64,000 nucleotides of DNA from Saccopteryx bilineata (taxonomy: Eukaryota; Chordata; Mammalia; Chiroptera; Emballonuridae): the NCBI RefSeq assembly GCF_036850765.1, contig NC_089491.1, positions 91,668,740 through 91,732,739 on the forward strand, in the 5' to 3' direction. The notes under the pieces are model-generated. The model saw nothing but the letters and a program-made list of their open reading frames with translations. It did not search any database and was not told the DNA's origin. Positions 45,376 through 57,474 of the stretch are shown here, piece by piece; position 1 is the first letter of the stretch, and the number at the start of each line of letters is the position of its first letter. The position numbers and the translations under genes are program-made.

Positions 45376-45770
45376 TTACTGGGGGTTATTTTATGGACAA
45401 TTGTTATGGGCCACTTTGTTAAATCTACATCAGGGGTCCCCAAACATTTTACATAGGGGGCCAGTTCACTGTCCCTCAGACCATTGGAGGGCTGCCACAT
45501 ACAGTGCTCCTCTCACTGACCATCAATAAAAGAGGTGCTCCTTCTGGAAGTGCAGTGGGGGGCTGGATAAATGGCTTCAGGGGGCTGCATGCGGCCAGTG
45601 GGCTGTAGTTTGGAGATGCCTGATCTACATGCTCCTGAGAAGAATGTGTTTAGTGAAATTGTTGGGCATTGTGTTTTAAAATATCAAATAGGTCAAAGTA
45701 ATTGGGAGTGTTTAAATTATCTATATGCTGCCTGATTTTTAAAAGTTATATCTTAAGTAATAGGTTTACC
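45376..45770 (-). mobile_element. Old L1 ORF2 fragment (host of the full-length L1, right part)
   Basis: TTTACTGGGGGTTATTTTATGG and CTCCTGAGAAGAATGTG, AAATTGTTGGGCATTGTG, TATCAAATAGGTCAAAG match the reverse complement of L1 ORF2 around the endonuclease end. It is continuous with 36170-36224 if the full-length L1 and one TSD copy are removed, and is itself split by a hAT MITE. Confidence 0.65.
45431..45622. mobile_element. 192-bp hAT MITE
   Basis: Starts CAGGGGTCCCCAAAC and ends GTTTGGAGATGCCTG, imperfect inverted repeats of about 15 bp. The exact 8-bp TSD ATCTACAT lies at 45423-45430 and 45623-45630, the size used by hAT transposases. Inside are GGGCCAGTTCACTGTCCCTC and GCATGCGGCCAGTGGGCTG, words of a known mammalian non-autonomous hAT group. 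It has no coding capacity. Confidence 0.88.
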
Positions 45771-46591
45771 CTATTTTGCATACAATTTCCAGAGTATGGG
45801 TCATGATTTCATGAAAATGTATAATTGAATTGTGATTAGTAGATGATATACTACCTGTGGTGTAAACTAATAAACTCTTGTATATATTAGTTGTTAGCTG
45901 ACAGCTAATGTACATCGATCTTTGCTAAGAAGGAGTACTGAACCTGTCCAAGTTATTTTTCCCTAATAAGGCAGGTGATTCATATACTACCTTCCTTAGA
46001 TAATTTTCATAAGAAGGTAATGTCAAGAGAATCCCTGCTGAGAAAACCAGTCATGGGATTCAGACAGAGTTTATTAGTTTTCCCTCCAGGAGTGACAAAG
46101 TAGAACATTGAACCAAAGTTCTATGGAGATGCAGAGCCAGTCAGAACGCTCACATGGCAGCTATGTTGTCTACATCATCATTTTTGCTGAAAGCAGATTT
46201 GTTTACTCTTTAGCCTGGATTAATAAGAGACAATATACCATATTTTTCCTAATGGTCTGTGATTTTGTTCATTTGATTTAGAACTTTTTTTCACTTCTGT
46301 GAGTACATATGGAGAGGACAGTTGGGGGTAGAGAAAGACAGACCAATGTTCGCTCTTCCATTCCAAACCAGATGCTGCCTGACTGGAAGTAAGAAATAAA
46401 TAAATTGTTTAGCTAGTCCCTGCCAACAACCTAATGTCCACTGGTAAAAAGAAAATTGGTACATTGTGTCAACACAGACATTTTTGTTTCCAACCTTATT
46501 TTTAGTTTACGCATCTCAGGGATTTTCAACAAGGAAAATTGTCCTGGTAAACCTGAGCATTTTCACATTTAATTCCCAATAAGAAAAAAAA
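45771..46591. other. Unassigned AT-rich DNA
   Basis: No recognisable gene or repeat in about 0.8 kb. Confidence 0.45.
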
Positions 46592-46969
46592 GGGTGCTCT
46601 GACCAGTTGGCTCAGTGGTAGAGTATCAGCTTGGTGTGTGGATGTCCCGGGTTTGATTCCTGGTCAGGGTATTCAATAGAGGGGCCCATCTGCTTCTCCA
46701 CCCCTCCCCTTCCTACTTCTCTCTCTCTCTCTCTCTTTTTCTTTCTCTGTTTCCCTCCTGAAGCCATGGCTCAATTGAAGCGAGTTAGCTTTGGGTGCTG
46801 AGATTGGCTCCATGGCCTCCACTTCAGGTGCTAAGAAGAGCTTGGCTGCTGAACAAAGGAGCAACACCCCAGATGGACAGTTCTTCCCCCCTAGTGGGCT
46901 TGCCAGGTGAATCCTGGTCAGGGTACATATGGGAGTCTCTCTGGCCCTGTTCCTCTCACTAAAATAAAA
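46592..46969 (+). mobile_element. SINE-A, older copy
   Basis: GGTGCTCTGACCAGTTGGCT head, GTGGTAGAGTATCAGC, GGTTTGATTCCTGGTCAGGG, GAAGCCATGGCTCAATTGA, CCCCCTAGTGGGCTTGCC and an AAAATAAAAG end. CpGs are mostly lost. A degenerate flank match TAATTCC[C/T]AA (46571 region and 46971 region) may be the TSD. Confidence 0.85.
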
Positions 46970-47209
46970 GGTAATTCCTAACCAGTAAAATCTGTGTGGT
47001 TTTGTCTCTGAGAGATTTCTAAAGAGCAGAAAACAATGGAATGCCATTCTTTTTTTAATACTCAACCACTTAAAATAGAAGTTATAAATACACATTTGCA
47101 ATTTTCTATGACCTTAATAAAATATATATTAAACATAATGGAATATAACAAGGGAGGAAAAAACTAATAGTGATTGAGAAATTAATATATTTCTAATTTT
47201 GAGGTAGAG

Positions 47210-47345
47210 AGCAGACATAGTCAGATACTATGTCCCAATATATCCCATTTAATCCTTATAAAAATCATGTAAGATGAGCAGAATTATCCTAAATTAGAGA
47301 AAAATAAAATTGAGATTTATTTAAACCTAATTCCTGCTTTAAGAC
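47210..47345 (-). mobile_element. MIR fragment
   Basis: CCCATTTAATCCTTATAAAAATC, ATGTAAGATGAGCAGAATTATCC and TAAATTAGAGAAAAATAAAATTGAG match the reverse complement of MIR (atttaatcctcacaac, ctatgaggtag, gatgaggaaactgag). Confidence 0.6.
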
Positions 47346-47742
47346 TCTCAACCAATATATAATAAATCAAAGGTGCAAATTCATTTCTTTCTCGTTCCAA
47401 ATATGTATCCTAACTCTTCCACTACAAGTGTGACCTCCTTAGTCTTCCTTCCTAGATCCATGGGCATCATTGTTATATCAGGCACTGTACTGAGTTATTA
47501 GACAATGTTACATTTTTATTTAAATGTAATGCAACAAAAATAATATAAACTGAAACTTTTGAAAGTCAAATAAGTAATTTTTTCTCTAGAAGAAATACTC
47601 TTACTAAGTGGTGTCCATAATGTTAAAAATATAATACAAACTATTGAGATAATGACATAATTTTAAGCTACATGATTTAATTTCAATCAGTGACTTGATA
47701 AATTATCTCTTTTCTGTAAAAGCTAGTGGTCTTAGCTTTTTA
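47346..47742. other. AT-rich spacer
   Basis: No recognisable gene or repeat. Confidence 0.5.
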
Positions 47743-47756
47743 AATTCCTTCCTTTG

Positions 47757-48136
47757 GCCCTGCCAGTTGACTCAGCGGTAGAGTGTTGGCGCAGTGTGTC
47801 GAAGTTCTGGGTTTCATTCCCAGTCAGGGCACACAAGAAAAGCGACCGTTGCTTTTCATCCTTTCCCCTTCTCCTTCTCTCCCTCTTTCTCCCTCTCTCC
47901 CTCTCTCTTCCCTTTCCACAGGTATGGCTCAAATGGTTCAAGCAAGTTGGCTCTGGACACTGAGGATGGCTCCATGATCTCACTTCAGGTGCTAAAATGG
48001 CTCCAAGCAATGGAGCAGCAGCCCCAGATGGGCAGAACATTGCCCCCTAATAACCTTGCTGGGTGGATCTCAGTCTGGCACATGTGGGAATCTGTCACTC
48101 TGTCTCCTTGCATTTTACTTAATATAAAAATAAATT
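47757..48136 (+). mobile_element. SINE-A, older copy
   Basis: GCCCTGCCAGTTGACTCAGC head, GGTAGAGTGTTGGCGC, GTTTCATTCCCAGTCAGGGC, polypyrimidine part, CAGCAGCCCCAGATGGGCAG and a weak A-rich tail. The 14-bp exact TSD AATTCCTTCCTTTG lies at 47743-47756 and 48137-48150. Confidence 0.93.
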
Positions 48137-48339
48137 AATTCCTTCCTTTGCCTATCTATTCATTCAAAATGGTTGTTTTTCCTATTTTGCATTATCTCAG
48201 ATTATAATATTCTGAAAACATAATTCCCATAGTTAAATAGTAAGAGATTATCTCTACCTTTAACAGATTCAGTTCCCATTATTGATCACTTACAGAATTC
48301 TTGAAAATTTATTTTAATTGGTTGAATTCTACTTTTAAT

Positions 48340-48985
48340 TAAACTTTAAAGTTTGAGATAATGATAGACTCACATGCAGTTAAAAGAAATAATGTAGCAT
48401 GATCCCATGTATGCTTTACCCAATTTTCCCCAAGGATAACACCTTACAGGAGGATAATACAGTAATAGACATGGTGTTGACATAAATACAGTCAAGACAG
48501 AACATCTCCAGCATCACAGAAGTGCCTCATGTTGCCCTTCAACAGTCACAACCACTTCCATTTTACCCCACGACCTTCTTAACTTCTTACAACCTCAATC
48601 TATTCTCCATTTCTATAATAATGTTATTTCTGACAATAAGACACATCAAATGTTCCTCTTCCCAGCTTCCTTCTTGGTTCTTTAGATTACAAGATAGTGA
48701 GAAGGGAAAGCACAACTAAACTGGGACTGAATTGCAATGAAACACTTTTAACTGATATTTGTGGACTCATAGGCAGTTGTAAAAATAATACAGAGAAATC
48801 TTGTGCACACTTTGCCCAGTTTCCCCTGCAATGGTAAAATTATAAAACAATAGTACAACATCACAACCAGGATTTTGCTGTTATTACAACCCACTATATT
48901 ATTCAGATTTCTCTAATCTTACACTTATATGTGTTTATGTTTGTTGGTGTTTTTTAAGTTCTATACAATTGTATCCCAGTGTTTG
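48340..48985 (-). mobile_element. L1M 3'-UTR fragment(s)
   Basis: Two related stretches carry the L1M 3'-UTR wording in reverse: GACTCACATGCAGTTAAAAG with CAATTTTCCCCAAGGATAAC (about 48370-48450), and CAGTTGTAAAAATAATACAGAG, GCCCAGTTTCCCCTGCAATGG, AACATCACAACCAGGATTTTG (about 48770-48890). They may be two fragments or a tandem rearrangement. Confidence 0.6.
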
Positions 48986-49029
48986 GGCCTTGTTAAGCTT
49001 TTTGAATAAGTAAGTATATATCTTTTAAA

Positions 49030-49775
49030 AATTTGGAAAGTTTTCAGAAATTATTTCTTTGAATACATTTTTTATGAACTCTATTGGGATACAGGAGTTC
49101 AGTGTACAACTCGACAAAGCATTATCTGCATTCTGCATTGTTCACTCATTTTCTGAAACAAAGTTTCTTTCCTCCCTATTTATCCCCTCCTTTTCCCATT
49201 TTCACTTACCCCCTCCCTCTTCCCTCTGGCTATCACAGTCTGTTGTCTGTGTCTATGTGTTTTCTGTGTGTGTTTGCTTAATCCTTTCATCTTCTTGCAT
49301 CCAGTTCCCAAATGCCCCTCCTCTCTGACAGCTATTTGTTTATTTCATGTGTTCATGTCTCTGTTTTTATTTGGTTCATCAGCTTTATTTGTTCATTAGA
49401 TTCCACTTATAAGTGAGCTAAGACCCGTATTCTTTTTCCTTCCTAAGAGACTCTGATAACATGAATTTTAAATCTCCTGTTATTATCCCACTGGTCCCTG
49501 ATGCTCTCTGCTCCTTTCTTGTTAATCAGTATATTTAGTCTTTTGTGGTAATTGGGTAATTTTTATTGCTCCTCTCTGTCTCCTCCATTCTAGTGTTTAG
49601 TCATTTTATTTAGTCATTTGTTTGTTTTTAGTTATTTTATTTTAAGGTCTACAATTTCCACTTGGTTCTTCTTTATACTTGTATTTACTTCTTGAAGCTT
49701 TTTATTTCTTGACTGAAATTGTCTAGTTCTTCATTTTGAGCATGTTTGTAACTGTTTGTGAAGCTTTATTTATTA
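49030..49775 (-). mobile_element. Old L1 fragment(s)
   Basis: TCTATTGGGATACAGGAGTTC, GTGTACAACTCGACAAAGCAT and GATTCCACTTATAAGTGAGC match the reverse of an L1 3'-UTR and ORF2 end. 49430-49770 (CCACTGGTCCCTGATGCTC, GAAATTGTCTAGTTCTTCAT) resembles an ORF1-side L1 segment. The pieces are not in full L1 order, so more than one insertion is likely. Confidence 0.5.
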
Positions 49776-49777
49776 TT

Positions 49778-50141
49778 TATTTTTTTTTAATTTTTATTTT
49801 TTAGTGAGAGGAGGTGTGGCAGAGACAGACTCCCATATGTGCTCGTACCAGGATCCAACCAGCAAGCCCACTAGGGGGTGATGCTCTGTCCATCTGGGGC
49901 CCTCACTCTGTTGAAACCAAAGCCAGTTTTAGCACCTGAGGCAGAGGACATGAAGTCATCCTCAGCACCCAGGGCCAACTTGCTCCAATTGAGCCATGGC
50001 TGCAGGAGCGGATGAGAAAGAAGGAGAGATAGAGAGAAGCAAGAGGGGCAGGGGTGGAGAAGCAGATGTGCACTTCTGGAATCAAACCTGGAATTTTCAC
50101 ATGCCATGCTGATGCTCTACCTTGAACCAAATGGCCAGAGC
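49778..50141 (-). mobile_element. SINE-A, minus strand, older copy with a head deletion
   Basis: Minus-strand head AGCTCTGGCCATTTGGTTCA, GGTAGAGCATCAGC, AGGTTTGATTCC, then a gap where GGCCAGGGCACATAGGAGAA should be, the CTTCTCCACCCC block, CCATGGCTCAATTGGAGC, and an A/T tail. No clear TSD. Confidence 0.85.
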
Positions 50142-51000
50142 TATGGTATTTTTGATGACTGCATTCAAATTTGTCAGATAAGTTTAACATCTCTTATTTT
50201 AGTGGTGGCATCTATTGATATTTTTATTTATTTGAGTATTTTTTTAGTTGTTGGTATGAAAACTATCAAAACATGGAAATGTGAGGTATTATGTTATGAA
50301 AGTCTGGGTCTTTCTTCAACCATCTGTTTTAGCTAGCTTTTTTTCTGAAATTGTTCTTGCAGTAGAAGGGCAGACTACTACTGCCAGGGTGAATAAAAAT
50401 CCAGATTTCTTACTAGGCCTCCACTGGCAAGTGAGGAGGGTACACCTAGTTCTTGCTCAGTGGGGGTAGACAGTCTGGCTTCCTTATAGGTCTTCACTAA
50501 AACATCCATGTCTGGGAGCAGTAGGAGTGACTAGTTGCTGCTCTCCACACTGTTTCTTCTAACATCTGGTTTTCATCAGTGCTGAATGAGAATTAACTTC
50601 CTGAATTTTCATCATGCCTCCTCTAATACTATCACTATGTTGATGGGAATGAATACTCTGTTACTGACTTCTAATTGTTTTTTAGCATAAAGTCTTAATT
50701 TCCAAAGATTTTCTTTTTTTCCATCTAAAAATTTTACTAGAACAAATCTCTGGATCACTCATTCTGAGCAATTTCCGCAGGCATGCAGTATGAAATTTCA
50801 GTATATAATTTCCAAGGGGGTTTATAGGCAGAGTGGAATGCTATGATTTTAGTATTTAATTTGTTTCATTGCTTGATTCCACCCTCTCCCATCTTCACTG
50901 GTATTTAATAAGTACCACTTTAATACATGTATATCTACCTTTCTATCACCTTCTCAAATATCTTTTGGATCTTTCTTCATTTATTTTCCTAAAATCATTT
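50142..51000. other. Unassigned DNA without a gene
   Basis: Several weak frames of 60-78 codons with no recognisable family. It may be older L1 sequence. Confidence 0.4.
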
Positions 51001-51401
51001 TTTGTGGGGACAGAGACACAGAGAAGGACAGATAGTGACAGTTGGACAGGAAAGGAAAGAGAAGCATCAATTGTTTGCTGTGGCTCCTTAGTTGTTCATT
51101 GATTGCATTCTCATATGTGACTACAAAGGCTACAGCAGAGTCAGTGACCCCTTGCTCAAGCCAGGTACCCTGGGATCAAGCCAGCAACCATGAGCTTCAA
51201 GCCAGCAACCTTGGGCTCTGGCCAGCCACCATGGGGTCATGTCTATGATCCCATGCTCAAACCAGTGATCCTGCACTCAAGCTGGTGAGCCTGCACTCAA
51301 GCTGGACAAGCCCATGTTCAAGCCAGCAACCTCAGGGTTTCAAATGGGTCCTCTGCATCCCAGTCTGATGCTCTATCCACTGCGCTACCACCTGGTCAGG
51401 C
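51001..51401 (-). mobile_element. SINE-B, long variant, minus strand
   Basis: Minus-strand head GCCTGACCAGGTGGTAGCGC, GTGGATAGAGCATCAGACTGG, GTTTGAAACCCTGAGGTTGC. At least five copies of a GCTTGA-type unit follow, with ATCATAGACATGACCCCATG, CATATGAGAATGCAATCAAT, and an A-poor end. It is a relative of the long variants at 27002 and 30652. Confidence 0.9.
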
Positions 51402-51404
51402 TCT

Positions 51405-52255
51405 TAAGACAATTTTTTTTAGAGCAGTTTTAGTTTTACAACAAAAGTAAGAGGAAAGTATAGACATTTCTTATATATTAGACTAATTAATAATGTCAGA
51501 ATAGTACTTTTATTACAACTGATGAACCTACATTGATACATAAAAATCACCTATATTATTTTGTACATTCTGTGTGTTTGGATACATGTATAATGACTTG
51601 TGTCCATCATTACAAGACCATACAGAGTAGTTTCCTGACCTAAAAATTCTGTGTGTTTCAGCTATTCATCCTTTTCCTTAACCCTGAAAACCACTGATAT
51701 TTTAACAGTTTCCATAATTTTGTCTTATCCATTATGTCATATAATTAGGACCATATAGTACATAGCATATTCAGATTAGCTTCTTTTGTTTACTAGTATG
51801 TATTTAAGGTTCCTGTATCACATTTTATTTATCCATACATCTAGTGAAGAGCATCTTGGTTTATAAGTAACAATGTTAAAAACATCCATGTGTAGGGTTT
51901 TATGTAGATGTTAAGTTTTCAACTTGTCAGTAAATACTAAAAATGATAATTGCTGAATCATATGGTAAAAGTATGTTTAGTTTTAAAAAAATCCACCAAA
52001 CTGTCTTCCAATTTCACATTTCTACCATCTATGAGTGACAGTTCTTGTTTCACATCTTTGCCACCATTTGGTGCTGTCAGTGTTCTGAATTTTGGCCATT
52101 CTAATATGTATAGTGGTATCTCATTGTTATCATTTCATTGCTTTTTGGCTTTATCTTTTTTTTTTCTCTCTGTAGCTTCAATTTCCTTTATACTTTATTT
52201 ATTGTCTATATTTGTTCTTCTATTGTTTTTGGACTTTATATTGAAATAATTATTA
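51405..52255 (-). mobile_element. L1M 3' region
   Basis: Reverse-strand L1M wording: CAGTTTTAGTTTTACAACAAAAG, GTCCATCATTACAAGACC, then the ORF2 3' coding region ACCATATAGTACATAGCAT, CATGTGTAGGGTTTTATG, CATATGGTAAAAGTATG, GGCCATTCTAATATGTATAGTGG. Strongly diverged. Confidence 0.6.
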
Positions 52256-52870
52256 CTTTAAAAAATAAACTTTTAATTTTGGAGCAGTTTTAGACTTACA
52301 GAAAAATTGAGAAAAAACTGAAAAGAAAGTATAGAGTTTCAACAGCCCACATTCAGCTTCCCCTATCATCAGCATCTTATATTACTATGGTGTATTTGTT
52401 ACACTTACTGGACCAATGTAGATATATTGTTGTTACATTAGTAACTCACGTTCAAACATTATTCTGTTGTCTTTTTTCTGTTCAAGTATCCTCACCAAGA
52501 TTACATTTTATCATCATGTCTCCTTAGGTTCCTTTTGGCTCTGACAGATTCTCAAATTTTCATTTATTTTGATGACTTCAATAATTTTAAGGAATACTGG
52601 ATGTCCTTTGTCAAATGTACTCCCTTTGGATTTACTTATTTTATTTTACAGGGTTATAAATTTTAGGGGATAGGGAAGACTACAAAGGTTAAGTGCCTTT
52701 TTTTGATGAAATTTAAGGGTACATACACTAAACATGACATCAATGTAGATGTTAACCTGACTACCAATTGAGATAGTATTTGCCAGCTTTCTCATTGAAG
52801 TGTTACATTTCCCTATGTAACCATTCATTTTTTCTTTACTGTACTATTTAGAAGCTCAATTTTAAGTTAT
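52256..52870 (-). mobile_element. L1M 3'-UTR fragment
   Basis: Collinear with an L1M 3'-UTR in reverse: GGAGCAGTTTTAGACTTACAG, CTTCCCCTATCATCAGCATC, CATCATGTCTCCTTAGGTTCC, GAAGACTACAAAGGTTAAGTG and AAGGGTACATACACTAAACATG. The match extends over about 600 bases. Confidence 0.68.
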
Positions 52871-53152
52871 GGGGAGGTATATTTATTATATCATTTATAT
52901 CAGTATGGATATTTAGCGTGTAGTTTGGTTTATGAAAATATTGGTTATACTTACAAATATCATTCTTCACCAATTACTTCATTAACATTTTTGTTTTATG
53001 ATTTTTAATTATTTTAAATTTTCATAATTTAAAGTATTTCTTTCTGTTTATTTGTTGATACATTTCATTCTTTAAAGCTTGATATCTTTATTTGTTTTGT
53101 GGTTAGGTGTTAATAGTATGCTTTCAAATATTTAGGAATGTTATTATGCTCC

Positions 53153-53154
53153 AT

Positions 53155-53185
<31 letters not shown>

Positions 53186-53536
53186 TTTCTATTTTTCTGA
53201 AATGAGAAGCTGGGAGGCAGAGAGAAGACTCCTGCATGTGCCTGACCAGGATCCAGCCGCATGACCTCTAGGATGTTCTGCCCATCTGGGCCATTGCTCT
53301 GCTGCAACTGGAGCCATTCTAGTGCCTGAGGCAGAGGCCATGGAGCCATCCTCAGTGCTCAGGCCAACTTTGCCTCAATGAAGCCTTGGCTGTGGGAGGG
53401 GAAAAGAGAGAGAGAAAGGAGAGCGGGAAGGGTGGAGAAACAGATTGGCGCGTCTCCTGTGTGCCTTGGCTGGGAATCAAATTCGAGACTTCTGCACACC
53501 TGGCAACCATTCTACCACTGAGCCAACCGGCCAGGA
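53153..53536 (-). mobile_element. SINE-A, minus strand, with (TAAA)n tail
   Basis: Minus-strand head ATCCTGGCCGGTTGGCTCAG, GGTAGAATGGTTGCC, TCGAATTTGATTCCCAGCC, GGTGCACACAGGAGACGC-type junction and the CTTGGCTGTGGGAGGGG block. The A tail is a (TAAA)n run, seen as (TTTA)n at about 53155-53188. TSD TA[T/C]TATGCTCC lies at 53142-53152 and 53537-53547, outside the simple repeat. Confidence 0.92.
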
Positions 53537-53547
53537 TACTATGCTCC

Positions 53548-54214
53548 CTTTTAAAAAAATTATAACATTTTTGTATGATACTGCAAATGTTTTCTGTTAC
53601 ACATTCATAGATAAAGTGGCCATATTGTACTTTTAAAACAGAGAGATGAGCAAGGATATTTACCATGTTTTACCACCTGAAAGCCACTTCTTCTATTATT
53701 TCAGTAACTAATCAAACACATGCTCTCAGGTTTTTGAGAACTTCATCAACAATTTCCCACCTACTTTAGCCCTCCCCAGCCCTTACCTGAATCTTCTCTC
53801 TCCTCTGCCTCTATTCGTCCTGAACTGCTCAATTTGGATGCTGTTCTAGCCATCTCCTCAATATAGAACATTTACCTGAAAAGGTGCTTTAGTTGGTGGT
53901 TTCTAGATTTTTATAGGACACAGATTCCCAGATGATGTTACCACTTTCAGACATTCCCAAGGCTCCATAAACTCTCACCCAAATTGTTTACCATGTATGT
54001 ACCCTACCAGCTTTTGATTTTGTTTATTTATTTATTTTGGGGGAGGGGAGTGGACTGAGAAGCTTGGCAGTGAGTGCATAAAAATGAATCAGAGTTCTTT
54101 GGCTGTAAGGTCTGTCATAAGGGCCTTTCTCTCTATTTTCTCTAGTGCAGTTCTGATATTCAGCAGACAGTTTAGCTATTGCTAATTTGTCTTCACCTAT
54201 TTTTATCCTGATGT
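53548..54214. other. AT-rich spacer
   Basis: No recognisable gene or repeat. Confidence 0.45.
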
Positions 54215-54525
54215 TCTTTCTTAACTGAAATATAATTGTCATAAAACTTGTGTAAGTTTAAGTTGTGTACTTGTTGAGTTGATACATTTATATATTGCAT
54301 GTGAATACCACCGTAGCATTGGATAAGACCTTTATAATGTTACTTACCATTCCTCTTTGTGTGAGTGGTGGGAATGATTAAGATCTTATCTCTTATTAAC
54401 TTTGAAGTTTGTAACAGTATTGTTGATTATAATTATTGTACTCAATGACTATAGGTCTGTACTCACCTGGCTTTCTAGGACTTGTATACTAGTCCCAAGT
54501 TTGTAGCCTTAAAATATATATATGG
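54215..54525 (-). mobile_element. L1M 3'-UTR fragment
   Basis: AACTGAAATATAATTGTCATA, GTTGAGTTGATACATTTATATATTG, TGTGTGAGTGGTGGGAATGATTAAG and GTTTGTAACAGTATTGTTGAT follow a common L1M 3'-UTR in reverse (tgaggtatagttgacatac, gatttgatacacatatac, gtggtgagaac, gtattgttaactatag). Confidence 0.6.
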
Positions 54526-55298
54526 GGGATTTTGAAATTATCTTTTCACCTTATCTTCTTCTAAAAAGATTTCAAAAGATTCAGGTAGGACATTAATATC
54601 ACAACTATCTTTTTCATATGTTATTTCTTCATTTTTAACTTAAAATTTTCTCACTTTCTCCTGCTCACCTTGTGGTCAGCATAATTTTGTATAGTATTTT
54701 AATTATTTTTAATTATCACTCTATAATCTTTCTCTCACAATATTGTCATCTTCAATAAAACAAAATTCCAGGATTTTTGCCTAATTTGATTAAGAAAATA
54801 ACATATAGAAATCATTTTCTTCTTCAAGTATACATATAAGTGTGAAGATTAATAAGATGTGTGATAAGTGTTTTGAACAATTTGAGGAAATATGCAAAGT
54901 AAATACAGAGACAACAATATATTTATGTATTTATAATTTATAGCTTTTTCTGAAATAAAAGCTAGGTAAGATTACAATAAGTTTCATTAGGTTGCACCTT
55001 TCCCTGTTTTTAAATTTGCTAATTTTCTGTGAATTTGGGTTGTATCAAAAAAGAATGAAGTATATAGTCTCTTTATACTTGACTTACTAGCTACTTCCCT
55101 TTCTTTTTCCTTTTTCTTATCTTATTTCTCTCTTTTCCCTCTCTATTTCTCCTCCTGTTGAAAAGCACTTGATTGATATATGATTACAAATGCTTCAAGT
55201 CTACTGTAACATGAACTTTGGAGGAATGAATACACTGGATGATAAAACAGGGTTCCAAATCTATCCTGGTGGATTGCACCATTTAATAATGAAATTTG
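54526..55298. other. AT-rich spacer
   Basis: No recognisable gene or repeat. Confidence 0.45.
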
Positions 55299-55465
55299 GC
55301 CTGATCTGTGGTGGCACAGTGTGTAAAGTGTTGAACTAGATTGCTGAGGTCCCTGATTCGAAACCCTGGGCGTGCCTGGCCAAGGCACATATGGAAGTAG
55401 ATGCTTCCTGCTCTTGCCTCCTTCTCTCTCTATCCACTCTAAAAATGAATAAATAGAATTTTTTT
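55299..55465 (+). mobile_element. SINE-C
   Basis: GCCTGATCTGTGGTGGCACA head, GTGTAAAGTGTTGAAC, GATTCGAAACCCTGGGCGTG, GCCAAGGCACATATGG, TCTCTCTCTATCC and an AAAAATGAATAAATAG end. TSD not clear. Confidence 0.87.
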
Positions 55466-57470
55466 AAAAAATATAGGATTTATAAATGATGGCTTTGTAA
55501 ATACTATTTTTAAAAAATAAAATTTAACTGTTTGAGATCTGAGAAAGCAAACTAGAACATGGAGCCAACTGCATCAAATTTAGTAAGAGAATAAAAGGCT
55601 CTCAGCAGCAGTTTTGGTAACTAGTGACTATAATCTTAATGACCAATATGAAATGATCACCAAAGTGCTAAACAACCTGCGCCCTGTAGTCATTAGGGAG
55701 AAATTATGGGGGGAAAAACCGTTGCATTTTTATCTAGACTGAGACTGACTTTTTTTTTCTAGGTGAAGGAATAATTTAAGACTCTACGTTAACAAGGTTT
55801 ATTCCTGTCAGATGTGTTCTAGTAAGAGTCACTAGAATGGGGAAGATACTCAAACCTTTTCACGTGAATAAATGTCCAAGGTTGTAGCTAGTGGAAGAGA
55901 GGATATGAGCATTTCTCTAAATATTGATAGTATTCTCATGTGGAAGAATCATATAAGATCCCTAGAGGAGGAATTACAAAGTGTGAGTCAATAAGAGAAA
56001 ACAATTCAGATAACTACATTAGAGTCTTACAAAAATCAGACAAAAGACAACACGGGCTGCTTCAGAGGTGGTGCTGTATCTAAACCACACTCAGATGACC
56101 ACGGGGCAAAAATTCTAGAGTATTCTACAGTTTCAAAGATGATTGGAGTTATGACTTTTAGAATATCTTCTAATTATGAATGCTTGTAAATTTTATGAAG
56201 ATCCACGTCATTCCCAAAGAAATAACATGTATCATTCCAAACTGAAATTCAAATGAAACCATTTAAAATTAAATGATTTTCACTAAATTATAATTTGGAT
56301 TATAATTGTGTAGACTATCAAATATATAATTTAGCCCCTACTTCCACTGTGTTCTTGTGAGATAACTAATACTAAAATGCAATTCATGAAAGTGGGAAAG
56401 AATGTTATTTGGAGGCTGAAGTATATATTACTTTTCACAATCTTATGATATCAATTAACCAGTAAATAAATCCTGAATTGGTCTCTATATTCTCATGTAT
56501 GATAAGACTCATGGGAATTGTTTCCCAACTGGAAGTTAATTGAAACAGCATTACAGAATTTCCCTTCTCTAAAACATAATAAAATTCTCAAAAGTGACTT
56601 ATAAAACATCACAACAATCAAAAACACCCCAAAACAACAACAAAAAGAGTGACAATGCAAAGTAAAGAGCACCATATAATGTCATATTTTATAAAAGATA
56701 CTGCTCTTGCATAAAAGCAAAATTTAAGAAAAATATAAAATAGGAAGGTGCTGCACAGATTGACTCCTGCCCCCCTTCCTGTAGTAGGTAGAAAAAAAAG
56801 TCAAGAAAGCTCTGCAAGTTGTCACTGAGAGAGAAAAACTGAGCAGGCCCCCTTCACTGCTTTCTTCCCTGAAGGAAGAACAGTAAAGAAAATGGCTGCG
56901 GGGGTAAAAAGGGGAAATGGAGAAACAAATGACGGTGCTGAGTTTCTCTGGTGACAATTCCAAAGCCAGGCTCTACATTAGGAACCAAGAGGGTATATCT
57001 CCCTGAGAAAGGGGTTCCTCCTGTTAACGTAATGGATTCTGGTAAGGCCATACAGCTGAATGATATGACTCTAGATTTTCAAACTGCAACCTCATTTTAG
57101 TGATGTTTATTTCCTCACAGTTACCTCAAGTTATACAATAGTTGATAGAGCAGAAATGATCTAGATATCCCCAACTGTGTTTTTAAAGGAAAAAAAAAAC
57201 CCCAAACTTTCGATAAGGAGAGAGCTGGAAGAATACCTATGGATAGACTATTATACATTATTAAAAAATGAAAAAAAAAAAACCCAGCATGATTCAGAGG
57301 AAAACAGAAGGCTAAAATTGTGCAGGAGCCAATATTTTTATACAGAAGGAAATAACAGTCAAGATAGAAAACTTCCTCCAAGCACTTATAAGGAAATGCA
57401 GCTAAATAAAAATATGAAATCTGTTAAATAAGAGCTTAAAAATAAGGTGATGAAACATTTGAATGACAGA
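55466..57470. other. Long stretch without a gene
   Basis: About 2 kb of AT-rich DNA. Frames of 60-86 codons at 56493-57431 overlap on both strands and match no family. The segment 56740-57060 is somewhat more complex, but I cannot assign it. Confidence 0.5.
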
Positions 57471-57474
57471 ATAA

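Noticed and set aside
51130..51330. Regularly spaced CAAGCCAGCAACC-like repeats resembling a CRISPR array
   Set aside because: They are internal units of a long-variant SINE-B on the minus strand, with irregular spacing; CRISPR arrays do not occur in mammalian nuclear DNA.
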